Shown: positions 1 through 7,251, numbered from the stretch's first letter. The stretch is DNA of 14,563 bases from Planctomycetota bacterium (GCA_030740295.1 JASLXP010000218.1:1-14563), one strand, 5' to 3'. The notes: generated by a model from the sequence alone, not told the origin. Numbers and translations: made by a program.

Positions 1-534
1 GTTCATGGATTCATTTCTTTATTTGCACTTAGTGGCGACAGACTCCAGGAACTAAGAACTGAATGGGACAGCGATCTGGGGATGCCTACAGAAATGACAT
101 CGCTACTGGCAGCGGACATTGATGCTGATGGCAGAATCGAAATCATCAGAGGAGCGGCAAACAGCACGGAACACGTCACTTGCTGGCGTGGAGCCGAAGA
201 GCTGTGGAGCCATGATACCGGTGAGTACCCGACAACCCTCTGCAGCATTCCAGGCAATAGTATCCTGGCAGGCTCCAGGAGCGGCTGGGTTTTACTAATC
301 AGTCCTGCCGGAGAAATACTACACAGACTTTATGCAGGGGAAACCATCAATTGCGGGGCAACGCTGGAAGACCAGTTTATCGTCGGCGGCCGGTCAGGGG
401 GGCTCTTCCAGTTGGATACTAATTCGGGCCAGCTTACCTTGCTGCGGAGGTTTAGCAGCTCCGTTGAAAAAATGGCGGCCATCCGTGGCCGCCTTTACGT
501 TTTCATGGAGTCAGGTGAATTCTTTATTGGGTGA
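1..534 (+). CDS. C-terminal end of an FG-GAP/PQQ-like beta-propeller protein (5' truncated)
   Basis: The frame is open from base 1 and stops with TGA at 532-534, so only the last 177 residues are in the window. Residues 39-47 read DIDADGRIE, the Asp-x-Asp-x-Asp-Gly calcium-loop pattern of FG-GAP/VCBS repeats. Further on are short beta-rich blades with Gly-Ser/Gly-Gly-Arg-Ser-Gly turns (GSRSGWVLL near 94, GGRSGGLFQLD near 131), as in PQQ-like or WD-like propellers. Such proteins are usually exported and act in binding or as scaffolds; no catalytic residue is visible. The first blades, any signal peptide and the start lie upstream. It converges on the MscS gene with 47 bp between stop codons. 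The propeller assignment is fairly good; the function is unknown. Confidence 0.75.
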   Translation, partial: VHGFISLFALSGDRLQELRTEWDSDLGMPTEMTSLLAADIDADGRIEIIRGAANSTEHVTCWRGAEELWSHDTGEYPTTLCSIPGNSILAGSRSGWVLLISPAGEILHRLYAGETINCGATLEDQFIVGGRSGGLFQLDTNSGQLTLLRRFSSSVEKMAAIRGRLYVFMESGEFFIG

Positions 535-544
535 AACGTCGTAC

Positions 545-563
545 CTGGACTCTCCGAGACCAG
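545..563. terminator. Hairpin between convergent genes, possible weak bidirectional terminator
   Basis: CTGGACTC (545-552) and GAGACCAG (556-563) pair over eight positions with one A-A mismatch around a three-base loop. It lies in the 47-bp gap between two convergent stop codons, which is where a shared terminator would be expected. Neither side has a clear run of T, so an intrinsic terminator is not proven. Confidence 0.25.
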
Positions 564-581
564 CTACAAATGACTCGATTC

Positions 582-2252
582 TCACTTCTCTTCGCCATCC
601 GCCAGCTTCCTCATATCAACACTTTCAGGCCGCGCATGCTCTCCACCAGGTCCGAACTCTGCGGCCACTCTCGCCATCTCCGCGGCTGCTTCTTCTTCTG
701 TGGCTGGCCTCTCCTGCCCTGGAAATGAATCGACATGTACTGTCTGTGTCGGGAAGGCGAATTCCACCTCCAGCTTTTCTGCGAGTCGAATAATCTCCAG
801 AAAAATACGGCCCCGCTCGCGAAGCTCAATACCCCAGTCATCCGTTTCAACAAATGCGTAGAACAGAATGTCAAGAGATGAAGCATTAAACTGATTTAAA
901 TAAACATGAAAATAGTCTTTCCATGTATATTCATTGGCAAAAATAACCTGTCTGATTCCCTCAAGGAACGCTTCGATCTTGTCGGGAGGCGTATCGTACT
1001 GAACGGAAATGTAAGTCTTGATTCGCCGATAATCGCGCCGGCCCATGTTGTCGATATTAGTGGTCGCCAGGGTCGCATTCGGGATGGTGATCTGTGACTT
1101 GTAAAAAGTGCGAATCCGTGTCGAGCGCAGACCTACCTCTTCGACCGTGCCCTCCTGTTTGCCGATGACCACCCAGTCACCAATCTGAAATGGGCGATCG
1201 ATCAGGATCATGATTGAGCCAAACAGATTACTGAGCGTGTCCTTTGCAGCGAGGGCAAAAGCTAGCCCGCCGATGCCTAGCCCGGCGATAAACGAGGTCA
1301 CATCCACGTCCAGGTTCTGCAGCGTGAAAATGATGCCGATCAGGACGACGAAGGTTTTCAGGGTCTTCCGAATGATCGGTATGAGTTGGTCATCGAGCTT
1401 GGTATCTGTGCGTTCGGTTAGCTGGGCCAGATAGACGGCCATCACATCGACCATTCGATAGAAGAGCCAGATAGCCGAATAGGCAAAAAGCGAAACGCAA
1501 GTCACCCGCGCCACCATGCTAACCCTCATGCCGAATTGTAGATTGGGAAAGAGTGACCAGAGAAGCCCGGCAAAAACCATCATGCCAATCGGTTTGGCCG
1601 CCGCCTTGACGAAATCGTCGTCCCACTGAAAACGGCTTTTTCCCGCAAGATTGAGGAGATGATTGTCGCAGAAATAGATAGTGAACCGCCGGGAGATAGA
1701 TGCGAGCAGCAGTGCGGCGAACAACCCAATCATCTGCCAGTAAGCCACGCCCAATAGCGTTTTACGTAAACTGGCCGGCATGTGTTCAAGAATCCACCTG
1801 GCCTGTGACGAAATGACCGAATCGTAAAAGGGCCTTATCCGGGCCACAGAATATGCAGACAACAGCCACGTCTCACCGACTTTCTGCAGACGGAACTGGG
1901 GAGCATTAACGACGAGGGTTAATTCGCCCTCGGTCACATCGGTCTTGTCTGGCAGGCCATGTATATTGATCGGGTAGCCTTTGGCTTCCAGCGCAGAAAT
2001 AAGCATTTCTGCCAGTTGCGCTCCGAGAATGATTCTCTCGTCTTCTGTGGACGCTTTCAGTTGGCTGAGATCAGAGCACTGCGACGCCAGTTTGAAATTT
2101 CTCTGCTTGCCGCTGCTGGCATAATCCTGAAATGTCTGAGCCGCCATTCGGGGCGTGCGCAAAAGAGCTTTATCAATCTTAGGGATTGACTCCCCGTAGC
2201 TGCAAATCTGCAATACCGTCACAATCCCAATAAGGAATCTCAGATATTTCAT
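582..2252 (-). CDS. MscS-family mechanosensitive ion channel with exported N-terminal region
   Basis: This 556-residue protein is a small-conductance mechanosensitive channel homologue, expected to open under membrane tension and release solutes during hypo-osmotic shock. An N-terminal signal-like segment (about 1-22) precedes an extracytoplasmic domain of roughly 140 residues. Membrane segments follow at about 168-188, 219-237, 247-268 and 298-312. The pore helix and beta-domain core is clear: Gly/Ala-rich GLGIGGLAFALAAKDTLSN at 324-342, then FGSIMILIDRPFQIGDWV (about 344-361) and IPNATLATTNIDN (390-402). E. coli MscS is much shorter (about 286 residues), so this is one of the larger family members with extra N-terminal helices. 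The C-terminal tail (about 513-556) is Glu/Ala-rich. A purine-rich AGAGGG sits close before the ATG. The start lies 38 bp after the symporter stop on the same strand, which suggests co-transcription. Family assignment is firm; ion selectivity is not readable. Confidence 0.93.
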   Translation of the reverse strand: MKYLRFLIGIVTVLQICSYGESIPKIDKALLRTPRMAAQTFQDYASSGKQRNFKLASQCSDLSQLKASTEDERIILGAQLAEMLISALEAKGYPINIHGLPDKTDVTEGELTLVVNAPQFRLQKVGETWLLSAYSVARIRPFYDSVISSQARWILEHMPASLRKTLLGVAYWQMIGLFAALLLASISRRFTIYFCDNHLLNLAGKSRFQWDDDFVKAAAKPIGMMVFAGLLWSLFPNLQFGMRVSMVARVTCVSLFAYSAIWLFYRMVDVMAVYLAQLTERTDTKLDDQLIPIIRKTLKTFVVLIGIIFTLQNLDVDVTSFIAGLGIGGLAFALAAKDTLSNLFGSIMILIDRPFQIGDWVVIGKQEGTVEEVGLRSTRIRTFYKSQITIPNATLATTNIDNMGRRDYRRIKTYISVQYDTPPDKIEAFLEGIRQVIFANEYTWKDYFHVYLNQFNASSLDILFYAFVETDDWGIELRERGRIFLEIIRLAEKLEVEFAFPTQTVHVDSFPGQERPATEEEAAAEMARVAAEFGPGGEHARPESVDMRKLADGEEK

Positions 2253-2290
2253 TTCCCTCTGCTTTTTGCTCTGTTTTTAGACGCTATCCC

Positions 2291-3970
2291 CTATGCGGAT
2301 TCATCAGATTCCGCGCTATCGATCACCGCTGCTCCAACAGCATCGCCCCAGACATTTAATGTCGTACGGAAGCGATCCAGGAGCCAGTCGATGGCAAGGA
2401 TGAGACCAATCCCTTCGATGGGAAGTCCGGCTGCTTTCAACACTATCACCATCGTTACGAGCCCAGCTTCGGGGATTCCTGCTGCGCCGATGGCGGCGAG
2501 TGTTGCGGTGAGAAAGATGATCACCTGTTTGCCCCCACCAAGGTCGATTCCATAGACCTGTGCAATGAATATTGCGGCCACTGCTTCATACAGGGCTGTG
2601 CCATCCATGTTGACGGTTGCGCCCAGGGGTAAAACAAAACTTGCAGTCCTGCCGGAAACTCCATTTTCCTTTTCAACACCTTCCATGGTCAAAGGAAGTG
2701 TTGCGGAACTCGATGCTGTGGAAAATGCATTCAGAAGCGCCGAACCCATATTGCGGGCGTACTCAATCGGATTCCGTTTAGCAATAACTGAAATAATTAA
2801 TGGAAGTATGATGAAACCGTGAACAGCCAGGCCCACGATAACTGTGAGGCTGTATTTTCCGAGAGCTACTAGTTGGGGCCAGAATCCTACGAATCCACCC
2901 GCGCTGCCGATCCGCCCGGCGACCAGGCCGAAAATGCCCAGCGGCGCCACCATCATCACCCACCAGACGACGGTCATAATGCCCTCATTGGCCGCATCGA
3001 TTACCTGTACCGCTGGCTTTCCTCGGTCGCCAAGCGATGCCAGCGCGCCTCCAAAGAGCAGAGAGAAAACGATCAGCGGCAGGACGTCCATGTTCACCAT
3101 GGATTTGAAAATATTCGTGGGGATCATCCCCAGTACGACGCGTTTCAGCGTGCTGCTCACATCGGCGTCGCGCTTATTCTGAATCTTCTGCGGGTCAGGC
3201 CTTACCAGGACTCCCGTGCCCGCTACTTTCACTTTCGGCTCATCCGAAACAAGGTTGCCATCCACCTTGCGGAATGGCATTCGGGTGCCGTCTGTGTCGT
3301 TGACATAGAATTCGACGTCGGCCTTTGGATGATCCCACCGGGAAACCTGAATTTCATAGACGTTGGTCTTTCCTTCGACCGGGGCCATGGATTTGACTTT
3401 TCCCTGAATATTCTGGTCGACCAACTGCAGGACCCAATCTTTGTTGTATTCGGTCTTATTCCACTTCGCGTCCTTGATGAGAACGGTGTGCTTCGCGTTC
3501 CCTGACAGGACATATTCTTGCTTGGAAAAATCCTCGCCCGGCGCAAGGCCAACGCCAGGCTTAATGATGTTCACCAGCAAGAGGCCGATGGTCACAGAAA
3601 TGCCGGTCGTGACCATGTAATAGGTAATGGTGCGCCAGCCAATGGATCCGAGCTTTCCCAGATTGCCGAGACCGGTGATGCCTGAAATCATCGACAGCAT
3701 TACGAGCGGTACGACGATCATTTTCAGTGCGCTCAGAAATATCTTTCCCAGGATTTCGGTGTTGGCCGCGAGACCAGGGAGGAGACCACCAAACAGAAGG
3801 CCAAGAATGACGCCCGCCAGAATGCCAAACAAGACGAAACGATGTTTGGCCTTATCATCTCCGCTGGAGGCATCAGGCGATTCTCCTGCACGGGCATCGC
3901 TGTCTGATTGAGTATCGGAATCCGGGTTCTCAGTTTCTGGAGTATTTTCTTTGTTTTCGTCTTCGGACAT
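2291..3970 (-). CDS. Dicarboxylate/amino acid:cation symporter (DAACS, GltP/SLC1 family)
   Basis: A secondary transporter taking up acidic amino acids or C4-dicarboxylates with Na+ or H+. All hallmarks are present (numbering from the ATG at 3970): the HP1 serine-rich loop STASSSATLP (417-426), the NMDGT cation-site motif (454-458), the HP2 region AAIGAAGIPEAG (492-503), and a final helix with D528, D532, R535, T536 and N539 in the spacing of Asp390-Asp394-Arg397-Thr398-Asn401 of archaeal GltPh (numbering from memory). The Arg at 535 favours an acidic substrate side chain. The protein has 559 residues against about 410-440 for usual bacterial members. The excess is an acidic, probably disordered cytoplasmic N-terminus (1-40) and a long insert in the TM3-TM4 periplasmic loop (about 141-275). 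A GTG three codons upstream (3979) also opens the frame, but AGGTGA (3976-3981) sits five bases before the ATG, so the ATG is preferred. Confidence 0.93.
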   Translation of the reverse strand: MSEDENKENTPETENPDSDTQSDSDARAGESPDASSGDDKAKHRFVLFGILAGVILGLLFGGLLPGLAANTEILGKIFLSALKMIVVPLVMLSMISGITGLGNLGKLGSIGWRTITYYMVTTGISVTIGLLLVNIIKPGVGLAPGEDFSKQEYVLSGNAKHTVLIKDAKWNKTEYNKDWVLQLVDQNIQGKVKSMAPVEGKTNVYEIQVSRWDHPKADVEFYVNDTDGTRMPFRKVDGNLVSDEPKVKVAGTGVLVRPDPQKIQNKRDADVSSTLKRVVLGMIPTNIFKSMVNMDVLPLIVFSLLFGGALASLGDRGKPAVQVIDAANEGIMTVVWWVMMVAPLGIFGLVAGRIGSAGGFVGFWPQLVALGKYSLTVIVGLAVHGFIILPLIISVIAKRNPIEYARNMGSALLNAFSTASSSATLPLTMEGVEKENGVSGRTASFVLPLGATVNMDGTALYEAVAAIFIAQVYGIDLGGGKQVIIFLTATLAAIGAAGIPEAGLVTMVIVLKAAGLPIEGIGLILAIDWLLDRFRTTLNVWGDAVGAAVIDSAESDESA

Positions 3971-4051
3971 CGGCTTCACCTGGGATCAGAAAGTCTGCAA
4001 TGTTTGGGCGGTAGACTACATGAACTGAAGTGGATGTTCCATAGTGTCAGG

Positions 4052-4072
4052 AGACGCTCGGTCGCAGCGTCT
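4052..4072. other. Perfect 7-bp inverted repeat at the stop of the oxidoreductase gene
   Basis: AGACGCT (4052-4058) and AGCGTCT (4066-4072) can form a 7-bp stem with a seven-base loop. It overlaps the oxidoreductase stop codon and lies in the 100-bp gap before the symporter gene. No T-run follows in the direction of transcription, so it could be an mRNA-end stem or a processing or attenuation site rather than an intrinsic terminator. Confidence 0.25.
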
Positions 4073-5051
4073 ACGGGTTTGCCGCTTTCCTTGCCTTTTC
4101 CAGGACGACCGAGAGTTTCACTGCCTCACCGTTCTGCCGTTTGCTTTCGTCCGCGGCTTCCATGAACGCGTAAATCTCAAGCGTCTCGGCTTCGGTTACC
4201 GGCGGCTTTTTCGTGCGGAAGAATTTCACGATTTCGACTACGAGAGGACGATAGCCGTCGTATGAGCCCACCTTCACCTCCCCTTTCTCCGTCTGCGCTG
4301 ATCCGCCGTAACCCTTGCCAGCCAGGAAGACACCTGTCCGCCCGTCGTTCCAGGTTCCAGTGACTTTAATCTTTCCGTTTTCCTTGCCACGTTTCACTTC
4401 CATGCACCCCGTCCCCATGACGGTGAAGAGCGATTCCACTCCATGAATGCCATACCAGAACAGGTCCGGATGCGTTTTTTCAAGGCTGCACGGGCTATGG
4501 GTCTGGCACTTGAGAATGCGTCCGAACTTGCCTCTACGTGCCTCCTGCGAGTCTCTTCCATAACGCAATGAAGAAGAAGAAAAGACAGGCACTCCATATT
4601 TCCTTGATGCCTCGAAGATGGCCACCGCATCGCTTAATGAACCAGCAATCGGCTTGTCAATAAACACGGGTTTGCCCGCCTTTAGAACCGGGAGCACCTG
4701 TTCGAGATGGGGCCGGCCATCGTTTGTCTCGAGAAGCACGGCATCAACTCGTGTCAGCAGCTCCGGGATCGATTCCACGATTTCCACGCCCATCGTCCGA
4801 ATCTGCTTCGTGTACTTCGGCACGCGGCTGACGCTTGATCGGATATCAGGGCTGCCCTTCGGATAGGCCGCGACGACCGGGCAACCTGCAAGGTCAGCCT
4901 TTGCCTCGGGATGGTTGAGCAGCTTTGTGAACGCGATGACGTGAGACGTGTCAAGGCCAATGATGCCGACGCGGATGGGCCTGGATTCCTGGGCATGTGA
5001 ATGCGGACCGGACAGGTACACGAGCAGGAGCAGGCAATTCAGATATCTCAT
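4071..5051 (-). CDS. Exported Gfo/Idh/MocA-family oxidoreductase (NAD(P)-dependent, substrate unknown)
   Basis: A 326-residue protein with a typical signal peptide (1-20, hydrophobic LLLLVYLSG, ending SHA before QES), so probably periplasmic. The mature part starts with a Rossmann strand, IRVGIIGLDTSH (26-37); Leu-Asp-Thr-Ser-His replaces the usual Gly-rich turn of Gfo/Idh/MocA proteins. The family's Glu-Lys-Pro motif is present as DKP (132-134, after KAGKPVFI), with the conserved Lys133. A C-terminal alpha/beta substrate domain follows, including WYGIHGVESLF (199-209), where His203 and Glu206 are candidate active-site residues. Family members oxidise or reduce sugars, inositols and related polyols, or act as non-redox hydrolases. 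There is no evident Shine-Dalgarno sequence before the ATG. It lies between the creatininase-like gene (150 bp upstream) and the symporter (100 bp downstream), which hints at a small catabolic cluster. The family is confident; substrate and activity are unknown. Confidence 0.87.
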   Translation of the reverse strand: MRYLNCLLLLVYLSGPHSHAQESRPIRVGIIGLDTSHVIAFTKLLNHPEAKADLAGCPVVAAYPKGSPDIRSSVSRVPKYTKQIRTMGVEIVESIPELLTRVDAVLLETNDGRPHLEQVLPVLKAGKPVFIDKPIAGSLSDAVAIFEASRKYGVPVFSSSSLRYGRDSQEARRGKFGRILKCQTHSPCSLEKTHPDLFWYGIHGVESLFTVMGTGCMEVKRGKENGKIKVTGTWNDGRTGVFLAGKGYGGSAQTEKGEVKVGSYDGYRPLVVEIVKFFRTKKPPVTEAETLEIYAFMEAADESKRQNGEAVKLSVVLEKARKAANP

Positions 5052-5201
5052 GAGTACAACAGATCTGGGCTTTAACGGATTGTGAACTGATGAAATAAGG
5101 TATCGGCTGGCTGCAGACCAGGCCAGTCTTTCGGATCCAATGTCGACCTCTGTTCTTCCGGCGTGCCGTCCATCGTAAGGAAAAGGACATTTGGATGACG
5201 A

Positions 5202-5975
5202 CTACGCAGTCCTGGAATCTCGTTCAGCTTTTACCTCCTCCTCAGTCTTCACACCGGCTCGGATGGCGATCTCCTCCGCCAGTGCAGTGGCCCATGCGTC
5301 GGTGAATTCCTGGCTGTATTCAGCCGTGCAGGTACTCGGGTGCGGATCTCGCTGGCCGAACCAGGGCTCTCCTCGGTTGAGTTCTTCTAGGTCGGCGGTC
5401 TCGGGTTGGAGGCCGAGGATGAGACATGTCTCAACAAAGCCTGCGTGATCGCCGCCGTAGTATTGCTTGTCGAGGAAGCGTCCGCTGGGTGTTCCCATCA
5501 CATGAATCTGCGGCGCCTTTGGCTGCTTGTCAGGCGGCAACTCGCCCCACCAGACAGGATGAACCGCACGGGGCTCTTCGGCGCCGAGATGGGCTGCGGC
5601 CAATTGCATGGACAGGCCCTGCTGGCCGCCGGGGCCCTGGTGATGACAGATGACGAAGATCTTTCGGAAGCCCATCTTCACCAGACCGGTCAGCACGGAT
5701 TGTGCGTGAGGCAGATATTCCCGGTAGCCCACTTCCAGGCTCCCCATCTCGGGCCGGCCGACGAGATTCACTCCCGGCCCATAGGACAGCGAAGGCGCAA
5801 TCACCGCCTCGATCTGTTCGGCCACTTTCTTAGAGATACCGCGGGTAACTAACAGGTCGACTCCACACGGTAAATGCCACCCGTGGTTTTCAAGGACTCC
5901 AACCGGCAAAAGCAAAGGGACGCCACGGTCCGCAGCATCCTGAATCTGGGCGGGACGCATTTCTTCTAGATTCAT
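5202..5975 (-). CDS. Creatininase-family metal-dependent amidohydrolase-like protein
   Basis: At 257 residues it matches the usual size of creatininase/MftE-like proteins, which bind divalent metal and hydrolyse cyclic or linear amides. The N-terminal signature GVLENHGWHLPCGVD (26-40) gives E29, H31 and D40 in the same spacing as the Glu34-His36-Asp45 metal ligands of Pseudomonas creatininase (numbering from memory). GPGVNLVGRPEMG (66-78) fits the substrate-loop region. The usual Asn-Gly-His-Gly-Gly-Asn segment is here CHHQGPGGQ (110-118), and GGDHAGFVETC (174-184) matches the late His-Ala-Gly...Glu-Thr motif. No signal peptide is seen, so it is probably cytoplasmic. The ATG has no clear ribosome binding site and directly abuts the 7-bp repeat array of the intergenic region, where its promoter would lie. 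Because the second metal-site segment is altered, true creatinine hydrolysis should not be assumed. Confidence 0.85.
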   Translation of the reverse strand: MNLEEMRPAQIQDAADRGVPLLLPVGVLENHGWHLPCGVDLLVTRGISKKVAEQIEAVIAPSLSYGPGVNLVGRPEMGSLEVGYREYLPHAQSVLTGLVKMGFRKIFVICHHQGPGGQQGLSMQLAAAHLGAEEPRAVHPVWWGELPPDKQPKAPQIHVMGTPSGRFLDKQYYGGDHAGFVETCLILGLQPETADLEELNRGEPWFGQRDPHPSTCTAEYSQEFTDAWATALAEEIAIRAGVKTEEEVKAERDSRTA

Positions 5976-5980
5976 GATTG

Positions 5981-6050
5981 ATGGTTAATGGTCAATGGAG
6001 GAATGGTTGATGGAACAACGGTTATTGAGAATGGTCGATGGTTTATGGCC
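5981..6050. repeat. 7-bp-period intergenic repeat, consensus ATGGTTN
   Basis: ATGG recurs at 5981, 5988, 5995, 6003, 6010, 6031, 6038 and 6045, giving spacings of 7, 7, 8, 7, 21, 7 and 7. Degenerate units (ACGG near 6018, ATTG at 6024) fill the 21-bp gap, so about ten diverged heptamers are present. The array begins six bases beyond the creatininase start codon. It has no spacers and no coding signal. Confidence 0.7.
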
Positions 6051-6105
6051 TCTCTTTATCGCACATCTCTTATAGGACGCTGAAGCTCAAGGCAAGAGAT
6101 TATCC

Positions 6106-6151
6106 CCATCCCACCATCCGCACTCATGGACCACGGACCATCAGCCATCGA
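6106..6151. repeat. Second 7-bp-period array, in inverted orientation to 5981-6050
   Basis: The complement of the ATGG family recurs as CCAT or near-CCAT at 6106, 6114, 6124 (TCAT), 6131 (CCAC), 6138 and 6145, the last four exactly 7 bp apart. Read on the minus strand it gives TCGATGGCTGATGG, close to TCGATGGTTTATGG at 6035-6048. An inner pair, ATCTCTT (6065-6071) and AAGAGAT (6094-6100), is nested between the arms, so 5981-6151 could fold as a large imperfect hairpin or cruciform. The rest of the intergenic region (6156-6329) shows no gene and no convincing promoter. Confidence 0.55.
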
Positions 6152-6329
6152 CATTTACATCAATCGATCTGTTGTAATGAAAGGTAAGAACCTGTAGACC
6201 GCCCGTAACCCTTCGAAATGGTGAAGGTCCAAGGGTTTACTATCATTCGCCTCACGTGACGGACTCCTCCCCCGGCTGAGCCTCGCTCTATCTCTGAAGG
6301 GCTTTCCAGAACCTCTCTGATCTCAAAAC

Positions 6330-7136
6330 ATGAAGCAATACCTGATTGTTGCTTTGGCTCTGCTGGTCAGCACCGCTCAAGGCGAAGATGGCACACCAGC
6401 GGATTCCCCACCGGCCAATAACCAACCGGCCGCTGAAGCGCCGAAGAGCACGACCAGTGATGAGATCGACGACGACACCCTCCTTGGCCAGTTTAAGGCC
6501 GGCGGGCTCTGGATGTATCCCATCCTGGTGTGTTCATTCATCTGCCTGGCCTTTGCCCTCGAGCGATTGGTCAATCTGCGCGAATCAAGAATCATCCCGA
6601 CACGCCTGCTGCACCATCTCGAAAGTGATCTTAAGGAACTTTCTCTGGCTGATGTGAAAGACAAATGTCTGATGTATCCATCGTGCCTCGGCCGCGTTCT
6701 TCTTGTGGGACTCGAAAGAGCGGGGATGCCTCTTGCCGAAATGGAACGCGTCGCGGATGAACAGAGCGCCCGCGAGCTCTACGGGCTTCGCAAGAACATC
6801 AAGCCCCTCGGAATCGTCGCCAGCGTCTCACCCATGATCGGCCTTTTGGGCACGGTCAACGGAATGATCAGTGCCTTCCGGGTCGTAGCAGAACACGGCG
6901 CGGTCGGCGACCCGAAACTGTTATCCGGCTCCATCTCCAAAGCTCTCCTGACCACCGGCTTTGGTCTGATGATCGCCATACCGGCCTTATTGCTTCACCA
7001 CCATTTCCGGGGCAAAGCCGAAAACCTGATTGTCGAGATATCCGAGATCACCAACCGCGTTTTTATCCACTTTGAAGATTTCGGCACTGCAGCCAAAGAA
7101 ATGGCAGAAGTGAAAACCGAGCAGGAAGTGGCATAG
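6330..7136 (+). CDS. exbB: MotA/TolQ/ExbB-family proton channel subunit with signal peptide
   Basis: A 268-residue inner-membrane protein that, with an ExbD/TolR partner, forms a proton-driven motor for a TonB- or TolA-like protein. A signal-like segment (1-18, ending STAQG) is followed by a Pro/Ala/Asp-rich periplasmic stretch (19-56), TM1 at about 58-80 (GGLWMYPILVCSFICLAF), a cytoplasmic loop (about 84-155), TM2 at about 157-183 with the hallmark PMIGLLGTVNGMISAF (168-183), and TM3 at about 197-226 with ALLTTGFGLMIAIPA (205-219). Thr175 and Thr209 fit the conserved pore threonines. Lys204 occupies the place where ExbB and TolQ usually have Glu. The extended, cleaved N-terminus is common in ExbB-like proteins outside the classical E. 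coli type. No strong Shine-Dalgarno sequence precedes the ATG. It is the first gene of a rightward group with the exbD-like gene and the giant VWA/TonB-like gene. It could equally be called TolQ. Confidence 0.9.
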   Translation: MKQYLIVALALLVSTAQGEDGTPADSPPANNQPAAEAPKSTTSDEIDDDTLLGQFKAGGLWMYPILVCSFICLAFALERLVNLRESRIIPTRLLHHLESDLKELSLADVKDKCLMYPSCLGRVLLVGLERAGMPLAEMERVADEQSARELYGLRKNIKPLGIVASVSPMIGLLGTVNGMISAFRVVAEHGAVGDPKLLSGSISKALLTTGFGLMIAIPALLLHHHFRGKAENLIVEISEITNRVFIHFEDFGTAAKEMAEVKTEQEVA

Positions 7137-7185
7137 GAGGTTCAGAGGTCTCGCGTTTCGAAGGATCAATGGTTGAAGAATGCAA

Positions 7186-7213
7186 GTGAATCGTGAATCG
7201 TGAATCGTGAATC
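7186..7213. repeat. Four tandem copies of the heptamer GTGAATC
   Basis: GTGAATC occurs four times without interruption (7186, 7193, 7200, 7207) and is followed by a broken fifth unit (GTGAC, 7214-7218). It lies in the 152-bp gap between the exbB-like and exbD-like genes. Just upstream, ATGGTTG (7169-7175) matches a unit of the 5981-6050 array, so both heptamer families meet here. Because the unit is 7 bp, the minus strand reads through as a Phe-Thr-Ile-His-Asp-Ser-Arg-type peptide in every frame; this is not taken as coding. Confidence 0.85.
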
Positions 7214-7251
7214 GTGACTGAGTCCTGATTCCTGGAAAAGTGCGCTGAAAC

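Noticed and set aside
2873..3505. 210-codon plus-strand open frame inside the symporter gene
   Set aside because: It lies antisense to a well-conserved transporter sequence and has a His/Asp/Arg-rich unnatural composition.
5981..6151. Possible CRISPR array
   Set aside because: Units are 7 bp, contiguous and diverged, with no spacers of 25-40 bp and no cas genes nearby.
6156..6329. Promoter candidates upstream of the exbB-like gene (for example TACTAT near 6239)
   Set aside because: No -35 element at proper spacing with a convincing match; sigma-factor preferences of this lineage are unknown.
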